Of a stretch of DNA of 64,000 bases, positions 16,800-25,448 are shown one piece after another. The position numbers and the translations under genes are program-made. Position 1 is the first letter of the stretch; every line of letters starts with the position of its first letter. Under the pieces are notes generated by a model. It ran no database searches. It worked only from the letters and a program-made list of their open reading frames with translations, and was not told the origin of the DNA. The stretch is from Phycisphaerales bacterium (GTDB lineage: Bacteria; Planctomycetota; Phycisphaerae; Phycisphaerales; SM1A02): positions 186,001 through 250,000 of the forward strand of contig JAKVBU010000006.1 in the NCBI GenBank assembly GCA_022446885.1, in the 5' to 3' direction.

Positions 16800-19701
16800 C
16801 ACACGCGTCTTTCGCATTGAAGTCCGTCCGACACAGGAGGCTGGCGATCCGCTCGGTCGCGCGATGATGACGGCGGCCCGCAGCGCTCGGCTCGACGATG
16901 TACCCGAGCGGATTGATTCGGCCGCGATCTACCTGCTCGAGGGCGCGCTTGATGACGCACACATCGAACGCCTTGCCCATGAACTGCTCGCGGATCCAGT
17001 TGCCCAGATCGCGACGATCGGCGCTGCTGAAACCGATGCCTGCACACTGATCGAAGTTCATCCTCAACCAGGCGTGATGGATCCGGAAGCGGAAGCGGTC
17101 GAAGGCGCGATTGAGGCGTTGATCAACACCCCGGTTACGGTGCGCACAGGCCGCCGATGGGATCTGCATGGAATCGATGCGCAGGCCGCGAACACGCTCG
17201 CCCGCCGCTGCCTCTCGAATCCGCTGATTCACGACATCCATTCGACGCCTCACCACCCGGAAGCATTCGAACACGGGCATGTCCGCCCGGTCGAAGTTCG
17301 TTCGGTGCAGTTGACGGGGCTGGACGACGAAGCTCTGAACACCCTTTCTCGCGAAGCTCACCTGTTTCTGAGTCTGGACGAGATGCGTGCAATTCAGGCC
17401 CACTATGCAACTGCTGGACGTGAGCCTCGCGAGATCGAACTGGAGACGCTCGCCCAGACATGGTCGGAACACTGCGTTCACAAGACGCTGAAGGCCACGA
17501 TCGACTATCACGGCGACCTGCCGCGACCAATTCCAGACACGCACCCGACCGACTCGGGTGCTTTGCGGATCGACAATCTGCTCAAGCGCACCGTGGCAGC
17601 TGCGACGCACACGCTCATGGCCGATGGTCTCGATGAGTGGTGCTTGAGTGTGTTCGTGGACAACGCCGGCATCGTGGGCTTTGACGACGACACGGCTGTT
17701 TGCTTCAAGGTCGAGACGCACAATCACCCCTCAGCCCTTGAGCCATACGGCGGCGCCGCAACCGGCATCGGCGGGTGCATTCGAGACGTACTGGGCACGG
17801 GTCTGGCCGCTCGCCCGATCGCTGCAACCGACGTCTTCTGCGTCGCGCCGCTGGGCATTCAAGCCGTGCCCGAGGGTTGTCTACACCCCAGACGAATTCT
17901 CAATCAGGTTGTTGCCGGCGTACGCGACTACGGCAACCGAATGGGCATTCCCACGCTCAATGGCGGCGTGTGGTTTGACCATGGGCATGTCGGCAACCCA
18001 CTGGTGTTCTGTGGCTGCGTGGGCGTGATGCCCCGCGACCGCACACACGGCGATCCTCGATCAGGAGACCGCATCATCGCGGTGGGCGGTCGTACTGGTC
18101 GCGATGGCATTCACGGCGCCACCTTCAGCAGCGCGGAACTCACCGACACCCATGCGGACGAGTTCAGCCACGCCGTGCAGATCGGCAACGCGATCACGGA
18201 GAAAAAGGTGCTCGATGCCATCTTGGAGATGCGAGACCATGCGTCGGGCTGCCTCTTCAGTGCCATCACCGACTGCGGCGCAGGCGGGTTCTCAAGCGCG
18301 GTTGGTGAGATGGGTGAGCATCTTGGGGCAACAGTTCAACTTGAGCGGGCGCCTCTGAAGTATGTCGGCCTCACCCCGGTAGAGATTTGGATCTCGGAAG
18401 CGCAAGAGCGCATGGTGATGTCGGTGCCTGAGGATCGTGTTCAAGCGATCGCCGACATCTGCGCCGACCATGAGGTGGAGTGGTGTGACTTGGGCCAGTT
18501 TGGCACAGAGGGTGCTGAGTTGATCCTCAATCACGGCGATGTTGAAGTCGGCCGCCTGTCCATGGACTTCATGCACAACGGGCTGCCTGATCGAGTCCGT
18601 GAGGCACGCTGGACACCCCCACAGGTCAGTGTGCCCGCCTCAACCGCCGAGCCGGACATTGGTGACACCCTTCTGTCGCTGCTTGCCCATCCCAACATCG
18701 CCGCTCGCAGCGAGATCATCCGCCAGTACGACCACGAGGTGCAGGGCCGAACGATTCTCAAGCCTCACGCTGGCCTGAATGCGGGCCCCGCCGACGCCGC
18801 AGTTGTCACACCAGTGCGTGGTTCAACGAGAGGGTTGGCCATCGCCAACGGGCTGGCCACGGGTTTGTGCAGCGATCCATACCACATGGTCACTGCTGCC
18901 ATCGATGAGTGTGTCCGCAATCTGGTTTGCGTTGGCACGGACCCAAGCCGCATCGCCATCTTGGACAACTACTGCTGGCCCGGGTGCGATGACCCTGATC
19001 GATTGGGCGCTCTGGTTCGAGCCAGTGCGGCCTGCCACGATGCCGGAATCGCATATCGCACTCCATTCATCTCGGGCAAGGACTCACTCAACAATCAGTT
19101 CACCACTGAGACGGGTGAGACCATCCGAATTCCAGCGACGATGCTCATCAGCGGATTCGGCATCGTCGATGACATCCGGTCCTGTGTGACGATGGACGCA
19201 AAGCACGCTGGCCATCTGCTTGTGCTCGTAGGCGAAACATCCGACGCCGTGGGTGGGTCGCACCTGCTGCAGGTTGCCTCCGACGCCCCCGGCGATCGAG
19301 CCCTGCCAAGCACCGATCTTGTCCGCGGTCCGGCAACAGCACGAGCAGTGGCTCGAGCAATCGCCGCCGGGCAGGTGTACGCAGCTCACGACGCCAGTGA
19401 GGGTGGAGCACTGCTGGCAGCTGCCGAGATGGCGTTTGCCGGTGGTATCGGGTTGGCCCTCGACATGCCCGCCGTGCGAGGAGACCTGTCCTCAATGGCT
19501 GTGGCTTGTTTCGCGGAGACACCCAGCCGATACCTGGTTGAGGTGTGCCCCAACGGCCTCGACGCCTTGGCTGATTCGCTGGGCGACACACCCCATCGCG
19601 TCATCGGCCGCTTCGACGGTACCAATCGCCTGCACGGCGACAGCCTCAATACACCGCTCAACGACCTGCATCGGGCATGGGCCAATGGACTTCGACTCTA
19701 G
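16792..19701 (+). CDS. purL: Phosphoribosylformylglycinamidine synthase, PurS-PurL fusion
   Basis: 969 aa; converts FGAR to FGAM in purine synthesis using ammonia from PurQ. The AIR-synthase-like core has KVETHNHPSALEPYGGAATG and the second-half GKDSLNNQ. The N-terminal ~150 residues look like two tandem PurS-type repeats (RVFRIEVRPTQ... and TLIEVHPQPGV...). Small PurLs (~740 aa) use a separate PurS, and large ones also carry the glutaminase; this one has PurS-like parts but leaves PurQ separate. Start ATG 16792 lies inside rnhA; longer in-frame starts lack family similarity. Confidence 0.95.
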   Translation: MGDTRVFRIEVRPTQEAGDPLGRAMMTAARSARLDDVPERIDSAAIYLLEGALDDAHIERLAHELLADPVAQIATIGAAETDACTLIEVHPQPGVMDPEAEAVEGAIEALINTPVTVRTGRRWDLHGIDAQAANTLARRCLSNPLIHDIHSTPHHPEAFEHGHVRPVEVRSVQLTGLDDEALNTLSREAHLFLSLDEMRAIQAHYATAGREPREIELETLAQTWSEHCVHKTLKATIDYHGDLPRPIPDTHPTDSGALRIDNLLKRTVAAATHTLMADGLDEWCLSVFVDNAGIVGFDDDTAVCFKVETHNHPSALEPYGGAATGIGGCIRDVLGTGLAARPIAATDVFCVAPLGIQAVPEGCLHPRRILNQVVAGVRDYGNRMGIPTLNGGVWFDHGHVGNPLVFCGCVGVMPRDRTHGDPRSGDRIIAVGGRTGRDGIHGATFSSAELTDTHADEFSHAVQIGNAITEKKVLDAILEMRDHASGCLFSAITDCGAGGFSSAVGEMGEHLGATVQLERAPLKYVGLTPVEIWISEAQERMVMSVPEDRVQAIADICADHEVEWCDLGQFGTEGAELILNHGDVEVGRLSMDFMHNGLPDRVREARWTPPQVSVPASTAEPDIGDTLLSLLAHPNIAARSEIIRQYDHEVQGRTILKPHAGLNAGPADAAVVTPVRGSTRGLAIANGLATGLCSDPYHMVTAAIDECVRNLVCVGTDPSRIAILDNYCWPGCDDPDRLGALVRASAACHDAGIAYRTPFISGKDSLNNQFTTETGETIRIPATMLISGFGIVDDIRSCVTMDAKHAGHLLVLVGETSDAVGGSHLLQVASDAPGDRALPSTDLVRGPATARAVARAIAAGQVYAAHDASEGGALLAAAEMAFAGGIGLALDMPAVRGDLSSMAVACFAETPSRYLVEVCPNGLDALADSLGDTPHRVIGRFDGTNRLHGDSLNTPLNDLHRAWANGLRL

Positions 19702-19704
19702 AAT
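19699..19704 (+). promoter_or_regulatory. -10 hexamer TAGAAT before purQ
   Basis: TAGAAT spans the purL stop and ends 7 nt before the ATG at 19712, the same geometry as other leaderless starts in this window. Confidence 0.4.
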
Positions 19705-19711
19705 GAACGAC

Positions 19712-20497
19712 ATGCCACGACCCAAGGCGCTGGTTCTGACCGCACCTGGCATCAATTGCGATGCCGAGTTGTGCGAGGCGTTCGATTTGGCCGGCGCCGA
19801 GCCGATGCCGGTGCACCTCAACCGGCTCACAAGAGCACCAGGCCTGATGGATGAAGCGGCGCTCATCGGCTTGCCCGGTGGGTTCAGCTACGGCGACGCA
19901 GTGGCGGCCGGTCGTATCTGCGCCGCCCTCATTCGCACTCGCATCATTGACGGCCTCAAGTCTGCGGTTGCCCGCGGTGTTCCGATGATTGCGCCCTGCA
20001 ACGGATTCCAGATCGCAGTGCAAACAGGGTTGTTGCCTGACATCGATGGGCACGATGGCAAAGTCGCCCTGCTGCACAACGATGGAGGCCGCTTCATCGA
20101 TCGTTGGGTGCGAGTCGAGTACCCCAAGTCCCGATGCATCTGGACAAGAAATCTCAGCGTGCCTGAGGGGGCTGACCTGCTACCTATCGCTCATGGTGAG
20201 GGTCGATTCATGTGTGATGACTCGGCAACCATGTCAGCGATCGACGCCGCCGGGCAGATCGCTGTGAGATACGGCGCCGATGATGATCCCAACGGATCGC
20301 ATGGGCTCGTTGGTGGCATTTGCGACTGCAGTGGACTGGTACTGGGGCTGATGCCTCATCCGGAACGCTATCTGCACTGGACGCAGCATCCAACCTGGAC
20401 TGCAATGCCAGATACGATGCACGATCATGTTCCACCTGGGTTGGCCATGTTCAAGAATGCGGTTGCTCATGTGAGCGAACCGGCCTGCACCACCTGA
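19712..20497 (+). CDS. purQ: Phosphoribosylformylglycinamidine synthase glutaminase subunit
   Basis: 261 aa class I glutamine amidotransferase that feeds ammonia to PurL. The nucleophile elbow is APCNGFQ, with the catalytic His/Glu in MPHPERY near the C-terminus. GLPGGFSYGD is the PurQ hallmark. Two starts are possible: ATG 19703 (MNDMPRPK) and ATG 19712 (MPRPKALVL). I prefer the second because the first lies inside the TAGAAT hexamer. The gene directly follows purL, consistent with one complex. Confidence 0.95.
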   Translation: MPRPKALVLTAPGINCDAELCEAFDLAGAEPMPVHLNRLTRAPGLMDEAALIGLPGGFSYGDAVAAGRICAALIRTRIIDGLKSAVARGVPMIAPCNGFQIAVQTGLLPDIDGHDGKVALLHNDGGRFIDRWVRVEYPKSRCIWTRNLSVPEGADLLPIAHGEGRFMCDDSATMSAIDAAGQIAVRYGADDDPNGSHGLVGGICDCSGLVLGLMPHPERYLHWTQHPTWTAMPDTMHDHVPPGLAMFKNAVAHVSEPACTT

Positions 20498-20509
20498 GGG
20501 GCGATCCAC

Positions 20510-21655
20510 ATGCCGATCGATCCGTACTTCCTCAAGCAGATGGCAGGGGAACCGGATCGCCACGTGGCCGAGCAGCCGCCTTGTTGCCCCGAGTGTGGCT
20601 ACGACCTGCGGGGCGTCTCTGCCCAGCGACCCTGCCCCGAATGCGGTTGGACGGCGAGCGGTGACAGCGGCGCAGCCCGTGGCTCTGATGACGCGGAAGA
20701 AGGCACACCCTGCGCCAAGTGCGGCAATCGAGTGGAGGGCCTTCCGCTGGGTGCGACCTGTGAGAACTGCACAGTAGGCCGCCCACACGGCTCAGCGGTT
20801 TCCCGAGTTTGTCAGTCATGTGGCTATGACCTCAAAGGCCTTGGGGCCGATTCAGCCTGCCCAGAGTGCGGCGCCGGCGCAGAGGCAACTCGCGCTGCCC
20901 CCACACGTCTCCTCGCCCTTCCTGTGCTTGACACGCAGACGCTGGGCACGATGAGATTTCGCCTTGGCACGTTTCTACTCATGCTGCTCGGGCTGGGTTG
21001 GATGGTGGTCGTGGTCGCCCGGACACTGGGTTTGATCGGTGAAGATGGATGGTTGATCACGCTGCGCATCTGGGGATCAGGGCTGCTGATTGCCGGCGTG
21101 CTGGCAACACCGTCGGCGGCTGATGGGCCGGCTCGATCTTGGATGCGGCCGATGCGTTGGATCACTCGCATCCTGCTGATCGGATTTCCGTTTGCCGCTT
21201 TCGCCCATCCGGACACGGTGGCGGCAGTCGCCGCTTTCGGAGGCCTGTTGGGGCTCGCCGGTTTGCTCTGGCTGATGGCCATGTACGCTCGCGTGGTCGA
21301 ATTGGAGCAGACTTCCAGGCGCTTCGAGTTGGGGTGGATCTTCTGCCTGCCATGTGGCGTGCTGGCCTGGTTCCTGCCATTCCCTGGGCACGTCGCGAAC
21401 CTGCCGCAAAGTGTTGTTGGCTATGTCGTCATGTTCTTCGTGCTCTTCATGCTCATCCCGACCTGGATGATGAGTTGGTTTCTGTTCAGGCCGGCCGAGA
21501 CCATGTGGCGTGCCTCAGAGTGGGCCGCCCGATACACAAGCCAACAGGTTGAGTTGGAGCGACGGCGTTCACTTCGCCGCTGCGAGGCCTGCGGAGCCTC
21601 ACTTGAACCCCATGAAGGCGGGTGGGTCTGCCCCACATGCCCAACTGCGGGCTGA
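20510..21655 (+). CDS. Membrane protein with four zinc ribbons
   Basis: 381 aa, function unknown. Three cytoplasmic-type ribbons lie in the first ~130 residues (CPECGYDLRG...CPECGW; CAKCGNR...CENC; CQSCGYDLKG...CPECGA). They are followed by about six TM helices (residues ~150-335) and a fourth ribbon at the C-terminus (CEACGASL...CPTC). The first and third ribbons are near copies. CPECGYDLRG modules on membrane proteins are common in Planctomycetes. It follows purQ by 12 nt with GAGGGG upstream of its ATG, so it may be co-transcribed, with no evident purine link. Confidence 0.7.
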   Translation: MPIDPYFLKQMAGEPDRHVAEQPPCCPECGYDLRGVSAQRPCPECGWTASGDSGAARGSDDAEEGTPCAKCGNRVEGLPLGATCENCTVGRPHGSAVSRVCQSCGYDLKGLGADSACPECGAGAEATRAAPTRLLALPVLDTQTLGTMRFRLGTFLLMLLGLGWMVVVVARTLGLIGEDGWLITLRIWGSGLLIAGVLATPSAADGPARSWMRPMRWITRILLIGFPFAAFAHPDTVAAVAAFGGLLGLAGLLWLMAMYARVVELEQTSRRFELGWIFCLPCGVLAWFLPFPGHVANLPQSVVGYVVMFFVLFMLIPTWMMSWFLFRPAETMWRASEWAARYTSQQVELERRRSLRRCEACGASLEPHEGGWVCPTCPTAG

Positions 21656-21682
21656 ACCCTCCGGCAAGAGGCCGACCTCACC

Positions 21683-21688
21683 TACAAT
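21683..21688 (+). promoter_or_regulatory. -10 hexamer TACAAT of a probable leaderless promoter
   Basis: TACAAT, 6 nt (GCCGGA) before ATG 21695. No Shine-Dalgarno fits in the gap. Confidence 0.55.
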
Positions 21689-21694
21689 GCCGGA

Positions 21695-22735
21695 ATGACT
21701 GATGCACGAGTATTGCGGTGTGGTGTGATTGGAGTGGGTCGAATGGGGCGCCACCACGCGCGGATCTACGCGCAGATGGAGGGCGTGGAACTTGTCGGAG
21801 TGGTCGATGCTGACGAGGCACGCCGCGCCGACATCTGCGAGATCTGGGGAGGCACGCCATACGACACCGTGGAGGCGTTGATCAACGCCGGTGTTGACGC
21901 GGTGACGATCGCGACGCCGACTTCACATCATCGTGAAGCCGCCGAAGCCCTGCTCGCTGCAGGTGTCGCCTGCCTCATCGAGAAACCGCTCGCTGCAACT
22001 GAAGAAGACGCCAACGCCATCGCTGAAGTTGCTGAAGCCGCAGGGGTGGCGCTGCAAGTCGGGCACGTGGTGCGATACGACCCGGTGATGCAGGCCATCG
22101 CCAGCCTTGGTGAATTGCGGCCACGGCACCTTGAACTGCATCGAATCTCGCCGATGACATTCCGAAGTACAGACGTTGGCGTCGTGCTCGACATGATGAT
22201 TCACGATCTCGACTTGCTGACGATGCTGGTTGGCCGCGAGCCGAATCAAGTTGATGCCTCGGCGGTGAGTGTGCTTGGAGATGCCGAAGATGTCTGCAAC
22301 GCCAGGCTCGTGTACGGGCCTGATGACCGTGGTGACGGGTGCGTTGCCAACGTCACAGCATCTCGTATGGCGATGAAGACCGAACGCACGCTTCGAGTGA
22401 TCAGCGAGGACATCTACATCTCAGCTGACTTCGGTGAGCGGCAGGTGAAGGTGATTCGCAAGAACGCCAACTCCGATCGGATTGTCGAATTGCGTGAGAG
22501 ACTGGCCGCCGGAGAAGACCTCTCCGATGTCAACTACTTGGACTTGGTCGAGTTCGAAGAGCTCGAGATTCCAGACGTCGAACCGCTCAAAGCGCAGGCG
22601 GAGGCCTTCATCAATGCTGTCCGCTCCGGCGAGCGTCCTCCTGTGGATGCCCAAGCCGGGTCAGCAGCAGTACGCACCGCGGGTCGAATCGTCGAAGCCG
22701 CGCGGGCCGAGCAACTGTGCGTGGCCGGAGACTGA
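21695..22735 (+). CDS. Gfo/Idh/MocA-family NAD(P)-dependent oxidoreductase
   Basis: 346 aa, cytoplasmic (no signal). Rossmann motif GVIGVGRMGRHHA at residues ~10-22, IATPTSHH, and the EKPLAAT substrate/catalytic motif. The C-terminal domain carries MIHDLDLLTML, with His/Asp that usually take part in sugar binding and proton transfer. Substrate unknown. Enzymes of this type can oxidise UDP-GlcNAc at C3 in lipid A routes, but no lpx or gnn genes are next to it here. Confidence 0.88.
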   Translation: MTDARVLRCGVIGVGRMGRHHARIYAQMEGVELVGVVDADEARRADICEIWGGTPYDTVEALINAGVDAVTIATPTSHHREAAEALLAAGVACLIEKPLAATEEDANAIAEVAEAAGVALQVGHVVRYDPVMQAIASLGELRPRHLELHRISPMTFRSTDVGVVLDMMIHDLDLLTMLVGREPNQVDASAVSVLGDAEDVCNARLVYGPDDRGDGCVANVTASRMAMKTERTLRVISEDIYISADFGERQVKVIRKNANSDRIVELRERLAAGEDLSDVNYLDLVEFEELEIPDVEPLKAQAEAFINAVRSGERPPVDAQAGSAAVRTAGRIVEAARAEQLCVAGD

Positions 22736-22768
22736 GGCTGCCCGGCGACTCGATCTGCCCCCTCCGAC

Positions 22769-23428
22769 ATGTCCAAACAACGCGACATTCACGACCACTG
22801 GTTCAACCAGGCCAAACGTGAGGGGTACCGGTCGCGCGCGGCATTCAAACTGATCCAGATCGACGACCGCCGCTCGGTGCTCAAACGGGGTGATTGCGTG
22901 CTCGACCTGGGTTGCATGCCCGGCTCATGGCTCCAGGTTGCCGCTCAGCGCGTCGGGCCGCGTGGCGAAGTCTGGGGCATCGATCTCAAGGAGACGGCAT
23001 CTCATGATCTGCCTGATCATGTGCATGTGTGTGTTGGAGATGCCGCCCATCTATCCGATGCTGGTGTGCCCGATGGCAAGCGCTTCGACGCGATCGTGTC
23101 GGACATGATGCCCAACACCACAGGGTCTCGAGAAACAGACCACTTTCGCAGCGTTGGTGTAGTGGAACTCGCGCTCTGGCTTGCCCCGCGCTGGCTCAAG
23201 AAGGGCGGCAATCTGGTGATGAAGGTGCTGGAAGGGTCTGAGATGCCCCGGCTGCTGAAAGATGCACGGGCCAGTTTCGACAAGGTCAAGCCTTTCAAGC
23301 CAGACGCCTCTCGAAGCGACTCGACGGAGATCTTCATCATCGCGCACGGGTTCAAGGGTCCGCTGATCGACCCTTCGTCCGAGCCGATTCCGAGTGCTGG
23401 CCCGCCCGAGACGCCTGCCGGGTGGTGA
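22769..23428 (+). CDS. rlmE: 23S rRNA (uridine-2'-O)-methyltransferase, RlmE/FtsJ family
   Basis: 219 aa SAM-dependent enzyme expected to methylate U2552 of 23S rRNA. The K-D-K-E tetrad is visible: Lys in RAAFKL, Asp in SDMMPNTTG, Lys in VMKVLEG, and Glu in STEIFIIA. The SAM site is VLDLGCMPGSW (the usual GAAPGGW is altered to GCMPGSW). Length matches RlmE (~209 aa in E. coli). Starts 33 nt after the oxidoreductase. Confidence 0.93.
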   Translation: MSKQRDIHDHWFNQAKREGYRSRAAFKLIQIDDRRSVLKRGDCVLDLGCMPGSWLQVAAQRVGPRGEVWGIDLKETASHDLPDHVHVCVGDAAHLSDAGVPDGKRFDAIVSDMMPNTTGSRETDHFRSVGVVELALWLAPRWLKKGGNLVMKVLEGSEMPRLLKDARASFDKVKPFKPDASRSDSTEIFIIAHGFKGPLIDPSSEPIPSAGPPETPAGW

Positions 23429-23443
23429 TCTTCGCCTGACCTC

Positions 23444-23449
23444 TACACT
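23444..23449 (+). promoter_or_regulatory. -10 hexamer TACACT before the AtoE-like gene
   Basis: TACACT is separated from ATG 23458 by 8 nt, which gives a leaderless or near-leaderless mRNA. Confidence 0.45.
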
Positions 23450-23457
23450 TGCCCAAG

Positions 23458-24801
23458 ATGCGTCGCCTGATTCCCGATCCCTTCGTCATCGCCATCGTGC
23501 TCACCTTGTTCACGATGGTGGCTGTGCTGATCTGGGGCACCTTGCCCGAAGACCAGTCTCGGTTCACGGGAATGATCAGAGCATGGTCGTCGGGCGATGG
23601 CATGTGGAAACTGCTGGGGTTTGCGATGCAGATGTCGCTGATCCTGCTGGGCGGGCACGTGCTTGCCGAAACCACACTTGTGCAACGTGCGCTGTATGGA
23701 TGCGCCAAACTGCCTCAATCCTCCGTTGCTGCTGCATCAATGGTCGCGTTCGTCGCAGCGGTGCTTGGCGTGCTCAATTGGGGCCTCGGTCTCGTCGGAG
23801 GCGCGCTCTTGGCTAGAGCGACAGGTCGAGCCATGGAACAGCGTGGCATACGCGTGCACTATCCGCTGCTGGCCGCCGCTGGATACATGGGTCTGCTGGT
23901 CTGGCATGGCGGATTCAGCGGCAGCGCCCCGCTGGCGATGACCACACGAGCCGGCGCCGAAAAAGTGCTGCCGAGCGATCTGGTCGAGCAGGTGGGCGCT
24001 GTCGGCCTCGAATCCACTGTCCTCTCGGAACTCAATCTGGTTGTGACTGGCGGCCTGCTCGTGCTACTTCCAGTGCTGCTGGGCCTGTTGGGAAGTCGCA
24101 CGGATTCAGTTGTGCAGGCGAGCGAGGTGCTGGGCCCGGAGTCTGATGAGATCGCCCAGGGGCCCGAGATCGACACGTTCACCGATCGCCTGCTGCACGG
24201 CTGGTGGCTCGGCGGCACGCTCGGTGTGCTGCTGCTGATTGCGGCAGTGATCAGCATTGGTGACAGCGGAATCGGTCGGCTCGGGCTCAATCAAGTCATC
24301 ACACTGCTGCTGGGCTTTGGACTCGTGCTCCATAGATCACCTGCTCGTTTCGCAGATGCCGCGACACAGGCTGCGGCTGGCTGCGCGGGCATCATCGTTC
24401 AGTTTCCGCTCTATGCCGGGATCATGGGGCTGCTCATTTCGTCGGGGCTGGCAGCCGACATGACCAGAGCCTTGGTGGAGTCCGCTTCCGGAGCGTTGCT
24501 GCCAGTGGCCACCTTCCTGTCGGCGGGTGTCGTCAACATGCTCGTGCCCAGCGGCGGAGGACAGTGGGCGGTACAAGGGCCAATCGCTCTGCAAGCCGGC
24601 CTCGACGCGGGCGTCGCACCGGCGACCATGCTCATGTCTGTTGCGTACGGCGATGAACTCACGAACATGCTGCAGCCGTTCTGGGCCCTGCCGTTGCTGG
24701 CGATCACGGGTGTCCGCGCTCGCGACATTTTCGGCTACACCTTCATCGCGATGTGCCTGGCAGGCGGCTGGATGATCCTCTGGCTGGTGGTGTTCGCCTG
24801 A
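23458..24801 (+). CDS. Short-chain fatty acid transporter, AtoE-like
   Basis: 447 aa, about 11-12 TM segments. The N-terminus RRLIPDPFVIAIVLTL, the interior WHGGFSGSAPL, and the late VNMLVPSGGGQWAVQGP plus MSVAYGDELTNMLQPFWALP are typical of the AtoE/DcuC-like carrier family for acetoacetate or butyrate. Start is ATG 23458; TTG at 23449 is the only longer option. The stop overlaps the crotonase ATG (TGATG), which suggests uptake linked to acyl-CoA metabolism. Confidence 0.88.
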   Translation: MRRLIPDPFVIAIVLTLFTMVAVLIWGTLPEDQSRFTGMIRAWSSGDGMWKLLGFAMQMSLILLGGHVLAETTLVQRALYGCAKLPQSSVAAASMVAFVAAVLGVLNWGLGLVGGALLARATGRAMEQRGIRVHYPLLAAAGYMGLLVWHGGFSGSAPLAMTTRAGAEKVLPSDLVEQVGAVGLESTVLSELNLVVTGGLLVLLPVLLGLLGSRTDSVVQASEVLGPESDEIAQGPEIDTFTDRLLHGWWLGGTLGVLLLIAAVISIGDSGIGRLGLNQVITLLLGFGLVLHRSPARFADAATQAAAGCAGIIVQFPLYAGIMGLLISSGLAADMTRALVESASGALLPVATFLSAGVVNMLVPSGGGQWAVQGPIALQAGLDAGVAPATMLMSVAYGDELTNMLQPFWALPLLAITGVRARDIFGYTFIAMCLAGGWMILWLVVFA

Positions 24802-25448
24802 TGTGTACCGACGCACTGCATGTGTTCACGCTGTCCAATCCAGACCGCCGCAATGCGCTTACGGTCAATGTGCTTGAGTCAATCGCTCAGGCCGCCAGAG
24901 ATGCCGACGCCGCATCGGTTCTGTTGATCAAGGGCGAGGGGCCCGTGTTCTGCAGCGGTTTCGACATGGATCTTGTTCGGGCGGACCCAGAAGAATTGCA
25001 GCGCCTGATTCACGCGCTGTCACATGCGATCAGGGCGATCCGCCGGACAAAGGCAACGACCGTGGTGCACATTCAGGGCGCTGCTGTAGCTGGAGGATGC
25101 GCTCTGGCCATGGCCTGCGACGTCGTGGTTGCCAGAGCCGGCGCTCGCCTGGGCTATCCCGTGCATGCGCTGGGTATCTCTCCCGCAGTCACACTGCCGG
25201 TGCTGCTGCCCGCAGCAGGCGGTGTCGCCCGTCGGATGGTGATGGATGGACGCTTGCATCGGGCTGAGCAACTTCTGACACACGGCATCGTGCATCATCT
25301 GCTGGAGGCGTCTGACTCAATCGACCCGATCATCGAGTCGCTGCTCAAGCGAGGATTGCACGCTTCCCATGTCACCAAGCAGTGGCTTAATGAACTGGAA
25401 GCCGCATGGGACGACAGTCGATTCGACGGCCCCGCCGCAGCTCAGTGA
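24801..25448 (+). CDS. Crotonase-fold protein lacking both catalytic glutamates
   Basis: 215 aa, enoyl-CoA hydratase/isomerase superfamily. The oxyanion-hole strand (VFCSGFDMDL) and AVAGGCALAMACDVVV are clear. The first catalytic Glu position (GGCE in hydratases) is Ala, and the second (FGxPE) is Val in LGYPVHALGISPA. Normal hydration of enoyl-CoA is therefore doubtful; isomerase, hydrolase or decarboxylase chemistry as in other crotonases is possible. Coupled by 1-nt overlap to the transporter. Its end overlaps the convergent NDH-2 gene by 7 nt. Confidence 0.85.
   Translation: MCTDALHVFTLSNPDRRNALTVNVLESIAQAARDADAASVLLIKGEGPVFCSGFDMDLVRADPEELQRLIHALSHAIRAIRRTKATTVVHIQGAAVAGGCALAMACDVVVARAGARLGYPVHALGISPAVTLPVLLPAAGGVARRMVMDGRLHRAEQLLTHGIVHHLLEASDSIDPIIESLLKRGLHASHVTKQWLNELEAAWDDSRFDGPAAAQ

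Noticed and set aside
16699-17727. Minus-strand open frame opposite purL
   Set aside because: Antisense to a certain gene; composition is shadow-like.
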